DNA of 64,000 bases from positions 21,714 through 85,713 of the forward strand of contig JBBSRC010000004.1 in NCBI GenBank assembly GCA_038243395.1, written 5' to 3'. Made by a program: the position numbers and the translations under genes. Under the pieces are notes generated by a model, which searched no databases, had not been told where the DNA came from, and saw only the letters and a list, made by a program, of their open reading frames with translations. The stretch comes from Gelidibacter sp038243395. GTDB taxonomy: Bacteria > Bacteroidota > Bacteroidia > Flavobacteriales > Flavobacteriaceae. Positions 46,136-54,349 of the stretch are shown here, piece after piece. The stretch's first letter is position 1. The number at the start of each line of letters is the position of its first letter.

Positions 46136-46714
46136 TTATCGTTGCACATCCTCTAACAGCCATTCGTCAATCGTGTCATCATTGCTTTTATGAAGAACGA
46201 CCAGATCTCCTGTAGTCTCAAATATGACAGCTTTTATTTCTGAAAGCTTAATTACATTAGCTTCTCTCAACTTGGAGCGAATGTCTCCTTCTGTAACTCT
46301 GACTGCTTTCATATTTTCATGCAACATATTTTCCCCATCCATCAATAAAGTAGGTTGGTTGTCAATAATTTTTCTAAACCATTTATAGCGTCTGAGAAAT
46401 GCTGCTGAAATTTGTAGTGAATAAACAACTAAAAGAGCCAAGGCGCCTTCCAAAAAACTAACACTGTCTGATAAGATCGTCGTCGCTATTATGGAACCAA
46501 TGGCAACAGTCATTGCAAAATCAAAACTTGACATTTTTGAAAAACTTCTTTTACCAAAAATTCGGGTAAAACAGATGACCACAACATAAATAAAAAATGT
46601 AGAAAAAATAATCAGAAAAAATGTTTTTTGATTTAATTGAAAGAGCGCGTATATGGCTTCCACAAATTTGCTATCTGTAATTTCCGAATACGATATAAGT
46701 AAAGGATTATTCAT
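46136..46714 (-). CDS. DUF421 (YetF-like) membrane protein
   Basis: 192 residues. Three membrane helices (residues about 32-52, 63-85, 88-106), with TRIFGKRSFSKMSSFDFAMTVAIGSIIA as the diagnostic DUF421 motif between the first two. A cytosolic C-terminal domain follows with LMDGENMLHENMKAVRVTEGDIRSKLRE and the ending DEWLLEDVQR. In Bacillus, YetF-type proteins contribute to envelope and spore functions; the biochemical role is unknown. Full length for the short form of the family. It stands alone between two gene-poor gaps at the end of the stress-type cluster. Confidence 0.88.
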   Translation of the reverse strand: MNNPLLISYSEITDSKFVEAIYALFQLNQKTFFLIIFSTFFIYVVVICFTRIFGKRSFSKMSSFDFAMTVAIGSIIATTILSDSVSFLEGALALLVVYSLQISAAFLRRYKWFRKIIDNQPTLLMDGENMLHENMKAVRVTEGDIRSKLREANVIKLSEIKAVIFETTGDLVVLHKSNDDTIDEWLLEDVQR

Positions 46715-47204
46715 AGGTTTAAATTTTAATTTGTTGACTTGAACATTACTTGTCTCAATGGCATAAATAAGTTTAATAATCTATCCCACAAGAAAAGTGA
46801 CAAAAGCTTATTATTACAGCGGCTTTAATTTCTTGTATAAGAAAATAGCTGATGGCGGTAATGAAACGTGTAATAATATACATTCTCTAATTTAATTGAA
46901 ATAAATGAAGTATATCAAAATGACCAGTTAGTATTTTAGAAATAAATTGAATTGAATGGTATACGGTATAAAGTAGGCAATTATAATAGATTGACACAGA
47001 CTATATTTTAATGTTCATAATCATATACTGTTTAAAAATATGGGAATAACTTGATTGTAAATAATACTGATTTTTAACTTTTTATTACGCTCAATTTTTA
47101 AACTTTCTATTGTAGTTACATATCTGATCCTATATTTTTTTTAATAATAAAAGAAGAAAATATTTAAAAATTTCACACAACCTGTAAGAAACCTTAAAAA
47201 TGAA
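46715..47204. other. Gene-free region
   Basis: About 490 bp upstream of DUF421 reaching the tRNA terminator. Very A/T-rich, no ORF and no recognised RNA. It presumably contains the DUF421 promoter. Confidence 0.4.
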
Positions 47205-47238
47205 AAAAGCTTGTAAAACATATGTTTTACAAGCTTTT
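47205..47238. terminator. Perfect 34-bp palindromic terminator after the tRNA
   Basis: AAAAGCTTGTAAAACAT and its exact reverse complement form a 34-bp perfect palindrome with terminal A and T tracts, 25 bp downstream of the tRNA on the minus strand. It is likely to terminate the tRNA transcript and could act in both directions. Confidence 0.85.
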
Positions 47239-47262
47239 AATGTTTTTTAATAAAGCGTTGAG

Positions 47263-47336
47263 TGACCTCGACTGGATTCAAACCAGTAACCTCTTGAGCC
47301 GTAATCAAGTGCGCTATTCAATTGCGCCACGAGGCC
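47263..47336 (-). tRNA. tRNA-Arg(ACG)
   Basis: A complete 74-nt cloverleaf is visible on the minus strand. Acceptor GGCCTCG pairs with CGAGGTC (one G-U), D stem GCGC/GCGC, anticodon stem CTTGA/TCAAG with loop TTACGGC (anticodon ACG), variable loop AGGTT, and T arm ACTGG-TTTGAAT-CCAGT. The discriminator is A and no CCA is encoded. The anticodon A34 needs TadA deamination to inosine to read CGU, CGC and CGA. Unusual: the D loop is AATTGAATA and the T loop TTTGAAT, so the usual G15-C48 and G19-C56 tertiary pairs become A15-U48 and A19-U56. The changes are paired, so the gene looks functional. Confidence 0.92.
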
Positions 47337-47421
47337 TTTTTAAGTGGGTGCAAATATAACACATTTATTAAAACATTACCAAACTATTTATTTCAAATTT
47401 TAAAATGTTTATTTTTGGTTC

Positions 47422-48060
47422 ATGATACGAGAAGCTTTATTAACGCAATTCGCCAACCATTTTGATGACTTTATCATCAAGAATATATCTACTTATGGCA
47501 TGATCTCATATTTTAAAAAAGATGATATCATCATGGATATTGGACAGCACTTGACTCATGTGCCCCTCCTTTTGACTGGCCATATCAAAGTAATGCGCGA
47601 AGATGACAACGGAAGTGAGCTTCTTCTGTATGTACTTGAGCGAGGAGACACTTGCTCCATGTCTTTAACTTGTTGCATGTCAAAATCAAGAAGTAAAATT
47701 AGAGCGGTAGCTGACAAAGATTCTAGCGTCATCATGATTCCTAACGCACAAATGACAGAATGGTTTCATACCAATGAAAGCTGGCGCAACTTCATTTTAC
47801 AAAGCTATCAGATTCGTTTCAAAGAAATGCTAGAAACCATCGACACTTTAGCTTTCATGAAAATGGACAAACGGCTTTATAAGTATCTTATAGATCAAGT
47901 AAAATTGAATGCTTCTGAAATAATTTCAAAAACGCATCAAGAAATTGCGGAAGACTTAAATTCCTCACGTGTGGTCATTTCAAGATTATTGAAACAATTA
48001 GAAAACGAGAAAAGAATTGTTCTAAGTCGCAACAAAATTGAGGTTCTCGATTTTAAGTAA
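47422..48060 (+). CDS. Crp/Fnr family transcriptional regulator with cysteine cluster
   Basis: 212 residues. An N-terminal cyclic-nucleotide-binding-type beta-roll (residues about 20-125, LLTGHIKVMREDDNGSELLLY) is joined by a long helix to a winged HTH with KTHQEIAEDLNSSRVVISRLLKQLE. Cys78, Cys84 and Cys85 (DTCSMSLTCCMS) sit where other family members have the ligand pocket, which suggests thiol- or persulfide-based sensing instead of cAMP. The gene lies directly upstream of two YeeE/YedE transporter halves and a persulfide dioxygenase, so it is probably their redox- or sulfur-responsive regulator. A TATTTTTG box ends 4 bp before the ATG. Confidence 0.9.
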   Translation: MIREALLTQFANHFDDFIIKNISTYGMISYFKKDDIIMDIGQHLTHVPLLLTGHIKVMREDDNGSELLLYVLERGDTCSMSLTCCMSKSRSKIRAVADKDSSVIMIPNAQMTEWFHTNESWRNFILQSYQIRFKEMLETIDTLAFMKMDKRLYKYLIDQVKLNASEIISKTHQEIAEDLNSSRVVISRLLKQLENEKRIVLSRNKIEVLDFK

Positions 48061-48115
48061 CATTTATCACAATTGGACTCATTTACTAAACTTATCTTCG
48101 CAAAAAACTAAATTA

Positions 48116-48676
48116 ATGGAATTTATACTACAACCTTGGCCCTGGTACGTTTCTGGACCTTTACTTGCCATGATCATGTTTATCCTCATCTATTTTGGAA
48201 AAACATTTGGCATGTCTTCTAACTTACGAACCTTCTGCACCATTGCTGGTGCTGGTAAAAAAACTAAGTTTTTCGATTTTGACTGGAAGTCACAAAGATG
48301 GAATCTTGTGGTCGTTTTGGGAGCCGTCATTGGTGGATTTATTGCTAGTTTTTTATTATCCAATCCCGTGGACATTGATTTAAACCCTGAAACTGTTGAG
48401 AATTTATCACAACTAGGGTTTGAAAACGCTGGACAAAGCTTATTACCTGCTGAATTGTTTAGCTGGGATGCTGTTTTTAGCTTAAAAGGATTATCAATTT
48501 TAATTATTGGTGGTTTTTTGGTAGGCTTTGGAACACGCTATGCTGGAGGTTGCACCTCCGGTCATGCCATAACCGGCTTAAGCAGCTTACAACTACCCTC
48601 TTTAATTGCTGTCGTTGGTTTTTTTCTTGGCGGATTGATTATGGTGCATTTATTATTCCCTTTAATTTTTGGTTAA
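48116..48676 (+). CDS. YeeE/YedE family transporter, first half
   Basis: 186 residues from the ATG at 48116 (MEFILQPWPWYVSGPLL); an upstream in-frame ATG inside the regulator gene was rejected. About four to five hydrophobic helices and the YeeE/YedE signature GFGTRYAGGCTSGHAITGLS with the conserved cysteine are present. Characterised YeeE imports thiosulfate by passing it along conserved cysteines; split two-gene versions are common in Bacteroidota. With the next gene it should form a sulfur-compound channel. It starts 55 bp after the Crp-like gene and the downstream half begins 89 bp later, so an operon is likely. Confidence 0.9.
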   Translation: MEFILQPWPWYVSGPLLAMIMFILIYFGKTFGMSSNLRTFCTIAGAGKKTKFFDFDWKSQRWNLVVVLGAVIGGFIASFLLSNPVDIDLNPETVENLSQLGFENAGQSLLPAELFSWDAVFSLKGLSILIIGGFLVGFGTRYAGGCTSGHAITGLSSLQLPSLIAVVGFFLGGLIMVHLLFPLIFG

Positions 48677-48765
48677 CCTGAAATATTTATTTGCACATCT
48701 TAAAGTAGCTGAAAAGTTGACTTCAACATGGCATCTAAACTTCAAAAAACAATAAATATATACAG

Positions 48766-49179
48766 ATGAAATTTTTAAAATTTTTACTCGTCGGCATTGC
48801 ATTCGGGATCATTCTCGTAAAATCAGAAGCCGTTTCATGGTATCGCATCTATGAAATGTTCCGTTTTGAGTCCTTTCACATGTACGGCATTATAGGCACT
48901 GCGATTACGGCAGGAATTATACTGCTTTTAATCACGAAAAAATTCAAGTTTAAAAATATTGAAGGTGGTTTGATGGGCGTACCTGATAAAGAAAAAGGCT
49001 TAACCAGATATATTATAGGTGGTACTCTTTTCGGATTGGGATGGGCATTATCTGGGGCTTGTCCAGGACCAATGTACATCTTGGTGGGCACAGGCGTCTT
49101 TACAATGCTCATAGTTATTTTAGCGGCTATATTAGGAACTTACGTTTATGGTGTACTCAAAAATAAATTACCACACTAA
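48766..49179 (+). CDS. YeeE/YedE family transporter, second half (DUF6691-type)
   Basis: 137 residues with about four membrane helices. The second YeeE-like cysteine motif is GLGWALSGACPGPMYILVGTG. N-terminal KFLKFLLVGIAFGIILVKSEAVSWYRIYEMF is the diagnostic start of this split half. It should pair with the preceding protein to move thiosulfate or another reduced sulfur species. No signal peptide besides the first helix. Followed by a 333-bp gap and the persulfide dioxygenase gene on the same strand. Confidence 0.9.
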   Translation: MKFLKFLLVGIAFGIILVKSEAVSWYRIYEMFRFESFHMYGIIGTAITAGIILLLITKKFKFKNIEGGLMGVPDKEKGLTRYIIGGTLFGLGWALSGACPGPMYILVGTGVFTMLIVILAAILGTYVYGVLKNKLPH

Positions 49180-49512
49180 TTAAACCTCAGATGTTTAGGT
49201 AATAAAGAAATACGTTTGCAGAAATTCTCACAAGATTTAAACGGCAGATGGATTTTATTATTTCCTTGTGAAATACAATGAACATCGATCAAATTACGTT
49301 TGACAAAAGGTTTTTTATCACGTGTCCTCTTTGTTATTCATACTGACATCCCTTTGCAATGTGATTAATGTTACCTTACTTACTTTAAACGTTTTCTATC
49401 TTTGAAAACCAAACACATGGAAGAAAGGTTTCATTTATTGTAATTGAAATTAAAAACAATAGAATCCTTATTAATGTTCAGTAATAACGGGAACAAAAAT
49501 CAATTTTAAAAT
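49180..49512. promoter_or_regulatory. Upstream region of the persulfide dioxygenase gene
   Basis: 333 bp without a gene. TATCTTTG (49397-49404) is a full TAnnTTTG match about 110 bp before the ATG; no good -33 TTG at the right spacing was seen. Another promoter may lie nearer the gene. A short inverted repeat suitable for a Crp-type dimer could not be identified with confidence. Confidence 0.35.
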
Positions 49513-50919
49513 ATGAAAATAGAGCAAATTTATACAGGTTGTTTGGCACAAGGTGCTTATTATATTGAGTCTGAAGGCGAAGTAGCAATTATTGATCCAC
49601 TGCGTGAAATTCAGCCCTATATTGACAAGGCAAATGCTGAAAACGCAAAAATAAAGTATGTATTTGAAACTCATTTTCATGCCGATTTTGTTTCTGGACA
49701 TGTCGATTTAGCCAACAAAACTGGAGCGACCATAGTTTTTGGTCCTGGAGCAGAAACGTCTTATGATATTCATTCGGCTACAGATGGCGAAATCTTTAAA
49801 ATCGGAAATATTACTATTAAAGTACTCCATACACCAGGACACACCTTGGAATCCTCAAGTTTTTTATTGACGGATAAAGACGGCAATGACCACGCGGTAT
49901 TTTCAGGAGACACTCTATTTTTAGGAGATGTAGGTCGACCAGATTTGGCCATTAAATCTGATCTGACTAAAGAAGATTTAGCAGCAATGCTTTATGATTC
50001 ACTACGTACAAAAATCATGACTTTAACGGATGATGTAATTGTTTATCCTGCACATGGCGCGGGTTCTGCTTGCGGAAAAAATTTAAGTAAAGAAACCGTC
50101 GGCACAATTGGCGATCAAAAGAAAACCAACTACGCGCTTCGTGCGGATATGACCAAGGAGGAATTTGTAAAAGAAGTGTTGGATGGCATGCCACCCCCGC
50201 CACAGTATTTTGCAAAGAACGCGATGATGAATAAAACTGGCTATGATGCTTTTGATCAGGTTATGGAAACAGGAAACGTACCCTTGAGCCCAGAAAATTT
50301 TGAAGCTATGGCCAATCACGAAGATGCCATGGTTCTCGATGTAAGAACTCAGAGTGATTTTATTAAAGGACATATCCCGAACTCCATTTTTATCGTTCTT
50401 AACGGACAATTTGCGCCTTGGGTTGGTGCTTTAATTACGGATCTGAAGCAACCATTGATTCTTGTCGTTCCAGAAGGCCAAAGCGCAGAAGCTGTGACGC
50501 GTTTATCTCGTGTTGGCTACGATAACACTTTAGGTTATTTAGAGGGCGGTATTGACGCTTGGAAAGCTTCTGGAAAAGAAATCAGTACCTTGGAATCCAT
50601 CTCTGCGGACGCCTTTGCCCATAAAGTAAAATCAGAAAACCTGAATATTCTGGATGTTCGAAAAGATGGCGAATATGAAGCCTCACATTTGGAAAATGTG
50701 CAACATTTCGCATTGGACTTCATCAATGAAAATATGAATCAGATAGATACAAAAAAACCCTACTACATTCATTGTGCTGGTGGTTATCGTTCAGTGATTG
50801 CAGCTTCTATTTTAAAAGCACGTGGATTTAATAATCTGATAGATGTTGAGGGCGGATTTGCGGCCATTAAAAAAACGGATTTGCCGATTACGAATTTTGT
50901 ATGTCCGTCGACCTTGTAA
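49513..50919 (+). CDS. Persulfide dioxygenase-like MBL-fold protein fused to two rhodanese domains
   Basis: 468 residues. Residues 1-230 are an MBL-fold ETHE1-like persulfide dioxygenase with FETHFHADFVSGH (His54, His56, Asp58, His63), the GHTLESSS motif, and SGDTLFLGDVGRPDL. Two rhodanese domains follow. The first (about 265-355) has VLDVRTQSDFIKGHIPNS but its expected active-site loop reads LVVPEGQS, with no cysteine, so it is probably non-catalytic. The second (about 370-468) has the active loop HCAGGYRSV with a catalytic cysteine. The enzyme should oxidise glutathione persulfide to sulfite and pass sulfane sulfur via the rhodanese. It lies downstream of the transporter halves and regulator. 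Full length. Confidence 0.93.
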   Translation: MKIEQIYTGCLAQGAYYIESEGEVAIIDPLREIQPYIDKANAENAKIKYVFETHFHADFVSGHVDLANKTGATIVFGPGAETSYDIHSATDGEIFKIGNITIKVLHTPGHTLESSSFLLTDKDGNDHAVFSGDTLFLGDVGRPDLAIKSDLTKEDLAAMLYDSLRTKIMTLTDDVIVYPAHGAGSACGKNLSKETVGTIGDQKKTNYALRADMTKEEFVKEVLDGMPPPPQYFAKNAMMNKTGYDAFDQVMETGNVPLSPENFEAMANHEDAMVLDVRTQSDFIKGHIPNSIFIVLNGQFAPWVGALITDLKQPLILVVPEGQSAEAVTRLSRVGYDNTLGYLEGGIDAWKASGKEISTLESISADAFAHKVKSENLNILDVRKDGEYEASHLENVQHFALDFINENMNQIDTKKPYYIHCAGGYRSVIAASILKARGFNNLIDVEGGFAAIKKTDLPITNFVCPSTL

Positions 50920-50971
50920 GAAGTCAGTAGTTATGGATATTCTCTCGCAGAGACGAGGAAACGCAAAGTAG

Positions 50972-51018
50972 ACATATTAAACCTCACAAGTTTTTAAAGC
51001 TTGTGAGGTTTAATATGT
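50972..51018. terminator. Long palindromic hairpin between convergent genes
   Basis: A 19-bp perfect stem, ACATATTAAACCTCACAAG with its reverse complement, and a 9-nt loop. It lies between the stop of the persulfide dioxygenase gene and the stop of convergent clpS. A bidirectional terminator, or one of the dispersed ACCTCACAAG/CTTGTGAGGT-type repeats. Confidence 0.75.
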
Positions 51019-51026
51019 ATAAGTAT

Positions 51027-51302
51027 TTATACTATTTCAGCACTTAACCCTGCTTCCAAAAGCATAGTGCAACGTGGCTCAAGATCATCATATGATCCCG
51101 TTTTTACAGTACATTTTCCTTTATAATGTACTAATATAGAACATTGCTCTGCCTGCTCAGGAGTATGATCGCAAGCATAAATAAGCGTGTCGATGACATA
51201 ATCAAATGAATTGACATCATCATTGTACAATACAATCTCGTTTTGGTTATGTTCTAAGGTATCAACGAGAAGGTCTTCTTGAATTTTCTCTTTAGTACTC
51301 AT
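51027..51302 (-). CDS. clpS: ATP-dependent Clp protease adaptor ClpS
   Basis: 91 residues from the ATG at 51302 (MSTKEKIQEDLLVD). An in-frame ATG 20 codons upstream would add an improbable MRVKYISTAGLC extension and was rejected. The N-terminal binding core is NDDVNSFDYVIDTL, matching the NDD-N-F-V element that docks on ClpA or ClpC, followed by CDHTPEQAEQCSILVHYKGK. ClpS delivers proteins with N-degron residues to the protease. It is the last gene of the tpiA-prmA-clpS block; 110 bp separate it from prmA. Confidence 0.92.
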   Translation of the reverse strand: MSTKEKIQEDLLVDTLEHNQNEIVLYNDDVNSFDYVIDTLIYACDHTPEQAEQCSILVHYKGKCTVKTGSYDDLEPRCTMLLEAGLSAEIV

Positions 51303-51412
51303 TTTTTTAAAGTCTACGGTTTGCAGGCATAAGCCTGCAGTTGATATGTATTTTACGCGCATTGAGCTTTAAGCTTCAAACTTTTTGCTTATAACATCTA
51401 ACTCTCAGCGAA

Positions 51413-52252
51413 CTACAAATTTACGAATTTTAAAGCAACCCAATTGTTTCTTTCCAAACTTTCAACGCGCGTCAATCCATATTTATTGCATTCTTCTTCA
51501 ATGATTGGAATATCATCATTATAAAATCCGCTTACGAAAAGTGTTCCTCTTATGTTCAAACATTTGGCATAGGATGCCATGTCTTTCAATAAGATATTTC
51601 GGTTGATATTGGCAATAATAGTATCGTATTTTTGATTTGTGAGCAAACTTGCATCGCCTTCCAAAACAGTAATATGCTTACAGTTATTTCTCTCCACATT
51701 TTCCAAACTGTTCAGATAGCACCAATTGTCATAATCGATGGCATCCACTGGATTGGCTCCTTTCATTTCAGCTAAAATTGCCAAAACACCGGTTCCACAG
51801 CCCATATCTAAAACAGATTTATTAGTAAAATCGTTTTTTAGAATATGTTGGATCATCATGTGTGTCGTTTCATGATGCCCAGTTCCAAAACTCATTTTGG
51901 GCTCGATAATAATATCGTATTCAGTTTCAGGCTTTTCGTGGAATGGTGCCCGAATTGAACAGAGATCATCAACTATAATTGGATTGAAATTCTTTTCCCA
52001 TTCCTCATTCCAGTTGACTTGCTCTATTTCTTCAAACGTATAGGATATTTTAAATTCATCTGAACTTAAAATATAGATATCTTCTAGAATATTGGCATTC
52101 CATTCTTCCTTTTGGATATATGCTGTGACGCCATCATCGGTTTCAACAAAACTCTCAAAGCCTGCATACCCTAATTCTGCAATCAGAATTTCTGTTCCGG
52201 GTTGCAAGGGTTCTACTTTAAATTGATATCCGATATATATTGTGTTGGACAT
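51413..52252 (-). CDS. prmA: Ribosomal protein L11 methyltransferase
   Basis: 279 residues. The N-terminal substrate-recognition domain (to about residue 110) precedes a Rossmann methyltransferase domain with the SAM motif VLDMGCGTGVLAI. The family signature PKMSFGTGHHETTHMM precedes it and DTIIANINRNIL follows. PrmA trimethylates amino groups of ribosomal protein L11. It is in the usual flavobacterial order tpiA-prmA-clpS, 80 bp after tpiA. Length is normal. Confidence 0.93.
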   Translation of the reverse strand: MSNTIYIGYQFKVEPLQPGTEILIAELGYAGFESFVETDDGVTAYIQKEEWNANILEDIYILSSDEFKISYTFEEIEQVNWNEEWEKNFNPIIVDDLCSIRAPFHEKPETEYDIIIEPKMSFGTGHHETTHMMIQHILKNDFTNKSVLDMGCGTGVLAILAEMKGANPVDAIDYDNWCYLNSLENVERNNCKHITVLEGDASLLTNQKYDTIIANINRNILLKDMASYAKCLNIRGTLFVSGFYNDDIPIIEEECNKYGLTRVESLERNNWVALKFVNL

Positions 52253-52332
52253 TTTTACTTAGGATTTAGTATATCTATTGCTGCTCAAACTTTACCGTCT
52301 GAGCATTGAGATATAAAGCTATTTTCATTAAA

Positions 52333-53082
52333 TTAAAATGCGTTTGCGATGGCAAAAAAATCCTCGGCATTAAGTGCTGCACCACCTATTAATCCGCCAT
52401 CAACATCTGGCTTCGAGAAAATCTCTTTTGCGTTTGATGGTTTACAACTGCCTCCATAAAGGATAGAAACACTATTTGCAACATCATCTCCATACTTATC
52501 GGCAACTGTTTTTCTAATAAAGGCATGCATATCTTGAGCTTGCTCTGGCGATGCCGTTTCGCCTGTTCCGATAGCCCAAACTGGTTCATAAGCTAAAACG
52601 ATATTTTTGAAAGCGTCTGCATCAAGATGAAATAAAGCATTCTTTATCTGGTTTTCAACAATAGCACCTTCATTACCTGATTTTCGTTCTTCTAACTCTT
52701 CACCAAAACAAAAAATAATTCGCATATCATTCGCTATGGCAGTATCTACTTTTTTAGCCAACAATTCATCAGTTTCATTAAAATAGGCACGACGCTCACT
52801 GTGTCCTAAAATAACCGTTTTAATTCCAAGGCTTTTAAGCATTGACGCACTGACTTCTCCTGTATAAGCGCCTGACTCCGCATAATGCATGTTTTGAGCG
52901 ATCACTTCAATCGGCTCATTTTTCAATGAATTGAAGGCTTGCCAAAGATTTGTAAAAGATGGTGCAATCATGACCTCCACCTCAGCTGGATTATGTTGTG
53001 CTTTTAGTTCCGTAATCAATGTTTCGGTTTGTGCCAAATCATTGTTCATTTTCCAATTCCCTGCTACTATTTTTTTTCTCAT
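52333..53082 (-). CDS. tpiA: Triosephosphate isomerase
   Basis: 249 residues, TIM barrel. All three catalytic regions are visible: Lys in VAGNWKMN, His in ILGHSERR, and Glu in LAYEPVWAIGTGETASPEQA. The phosphate-binding C-terminal SILYGGSCKPSNA and GGLIGGAAL are complete. It interconverts dihydroxyacetone phosphate and glyceraldehyde 3-phosphate in glycolysis and gluconeogenesis. First of tpiA-prmA-clpS; 82 bp separate it from the DoxX-like gene upstream. Confidence 0.97.
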   Translation of the reverse strand: MRKKIVAGNWKMNNDLAQTETLITELKAQHNPAEVEVMIAPSFTNLWQAFNSLKNEPIEVIAQNMHYAESGAYTGEVSASMLKSLGIKTVILGHSERRAYFNETDELLAKKVDTAIANDMRIIFCFGEELEERKSGNEGAIVENQIKNALFHLDADAFKNIVLAYEPVWAIGTGETASPEQAQDMHAFIRKTVADKYGDDVANSVSILYGGSCKPSNAKEIFSKPDVDGGLIGGAALNAEDFFAIANAF

Positions 53083-53164
53083 ATCTTATACTACCTTCCA
53101 ATTCGACTGTGCATACAACTTTCTTGGGAAGGAAATTTTTATTATTTAATATTATATTTCTAAA

Positions 53165-54259
53165 TCACAGTTTTAATTCGTCAATATCGTTCCAATGCTT
53201 CTTCTGCATGACCGTACCTTTGTTTAGGATGACCACACCCGGATTTGAACGCACAATAGTTTTCAGTACTTTTTCATCACATAGATAAAAATCAAAATCG
53301 AATCCATACTCTGCTTTAAAGGCTTGTTTTGTGGTTTCATCGGAAGTGGTCATGCCAATAACGGAATATCCTTTTTTTAGCGCTTCATCTGAAAGGGTTT
53401 TCAACTTCTTGAGCCCCTCTTTTTCGGAAGATTTCAAATCGTAAGCTACAATCATGAGCAGTTTATCTTTTTCCAAGAAATATGAGGTTAAATCTTCATC
53501 TTCGGATTCTATGGAGAAATCCTGAATTTTTGGAAGATCGGCACCTTGTATTTCTTTAGTTTCTACATTGATGATTTCGTCATACGCTGCTGGTCCTTGT
53601 CCACGGTCGGTCAAGGTTTTCTCTTCTCCGTTTATTTTGTAAGTCCAAACGTAGTCAATAATGGCTTTTTTCGCATTTGGCGCTAGCTCCATATTTTGTT
53701 GCAAATTATCGCCAATTTTATAAGCTCTAAAATCAATGGCTGGCAAATGCATCAATACATAATAAGCAAAGGACAGGGACGCTAAAAAACCGGCGAGCGC
53801 CACAACGGTCGTACCCAAATTATTGAAAATTGGTTTAATGTGCTTAACACCAAAAAAGAGTATCAGGATTAAAACCAATAGCACAATATCTTTGGTAAAG
53901 CTTTGCCATGGTGTCATTGGTAGAGCATCTCCAAAACAACCGCACTCTCTTACTTTATCGAAATAGGCCGAATAGAAAGTTAAGAATGTGAAGAAAACAA
54001 TCATAAGTAACAAACTCCACACTGTAAACTTTGGTTTATAACCAATCAGCAAGAAGATTCCTAATACGACTTCAAAAACCACGACGATGACCGCAATCCC
54101 TAAAGCATAAGGATCTAAAAACGGAAGATTTAGAACATCTGTTCCAAAATACTCTTGAAGTTTATAAGAAAAACCCAGAGGATCATTCAATTTTACAAAA
54201 CCTGAGATGATGAACAGGATCCCAACGAATATTCTACTAATGCTTACTAAAAATTTCAT
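53165..54259 (-). CDS. DoxX/MauE-like membrane protein with thioredoxin-like C-terminus (BT_3928 family)
   Basis: 364 residues. The N-terminal half has four membrane helices (ISRIFVGILFIISGFVKLNDP through ILILFFGVKHI) and a conserved ECGCFGDALPMTP loop with two cysteines, as in MauE/DoxX proteins. The C-terminal half (from about 250) is a thioredoxin-fold domain (LLMIVAYDLKSSEKEGLKK ... VVILNKGTVMQKK) without a CxxC pair; one cysteine in FYLCDEKV remains. Members of this Bacteroidota family are linked to triosephosphate isomerase genes by position and have no known activity. The arrangement suggests redox sensing or thiol relay at the membrane. Upstream is the DUF1599 gene. Confidence 0.87.
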   Translation of the reverse strand: MKFLVSISRIFVGILFIISGFVKLNDPLGFSYKLQEYFGTDVLNLPFLDPYALGIAVIVVVFEVVLGIFLLIGYKPKFTVWSLLLMIVFFTFLTFYSAYFDKVRECGCFGDALPMTPWQSFTKDIVLLVLILILFFGVKHIKPIFNNLGTTVVALAGFLASLSFAYYVLMHLPAIDFRAYKIGDNLQQNMELAPNAKKAIIDYVWTYKINGEEKTLTDRGQGPAAYDEIINVETKEIQGADLPKIQDFSIESEDEDLTSYFLEKDKLLMIVAYDLKSSEKEGLKKLKTLSDEALKKGYSVIGMTTSDETTKQAFKAEYGFDFDFYLCDEKVLKTIVRSNPGVVILNKGTVMQKKHWNDIDELKL

Positions 54260-54349
54260 AATTTAAATCTATGTTACTTGATAAGTTCCAATCTTATAAA
54301 ATTCCAAATTCCCATAAACGGTTTTGGAGAGACTATGGTACTTTATTTA

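Noticed and set aside
49180..49512. Riboswitch or attenuator ahead of the persulfide dioxygenase
   Set aside because: No stable stem or known aptamer motif was visible by eye.
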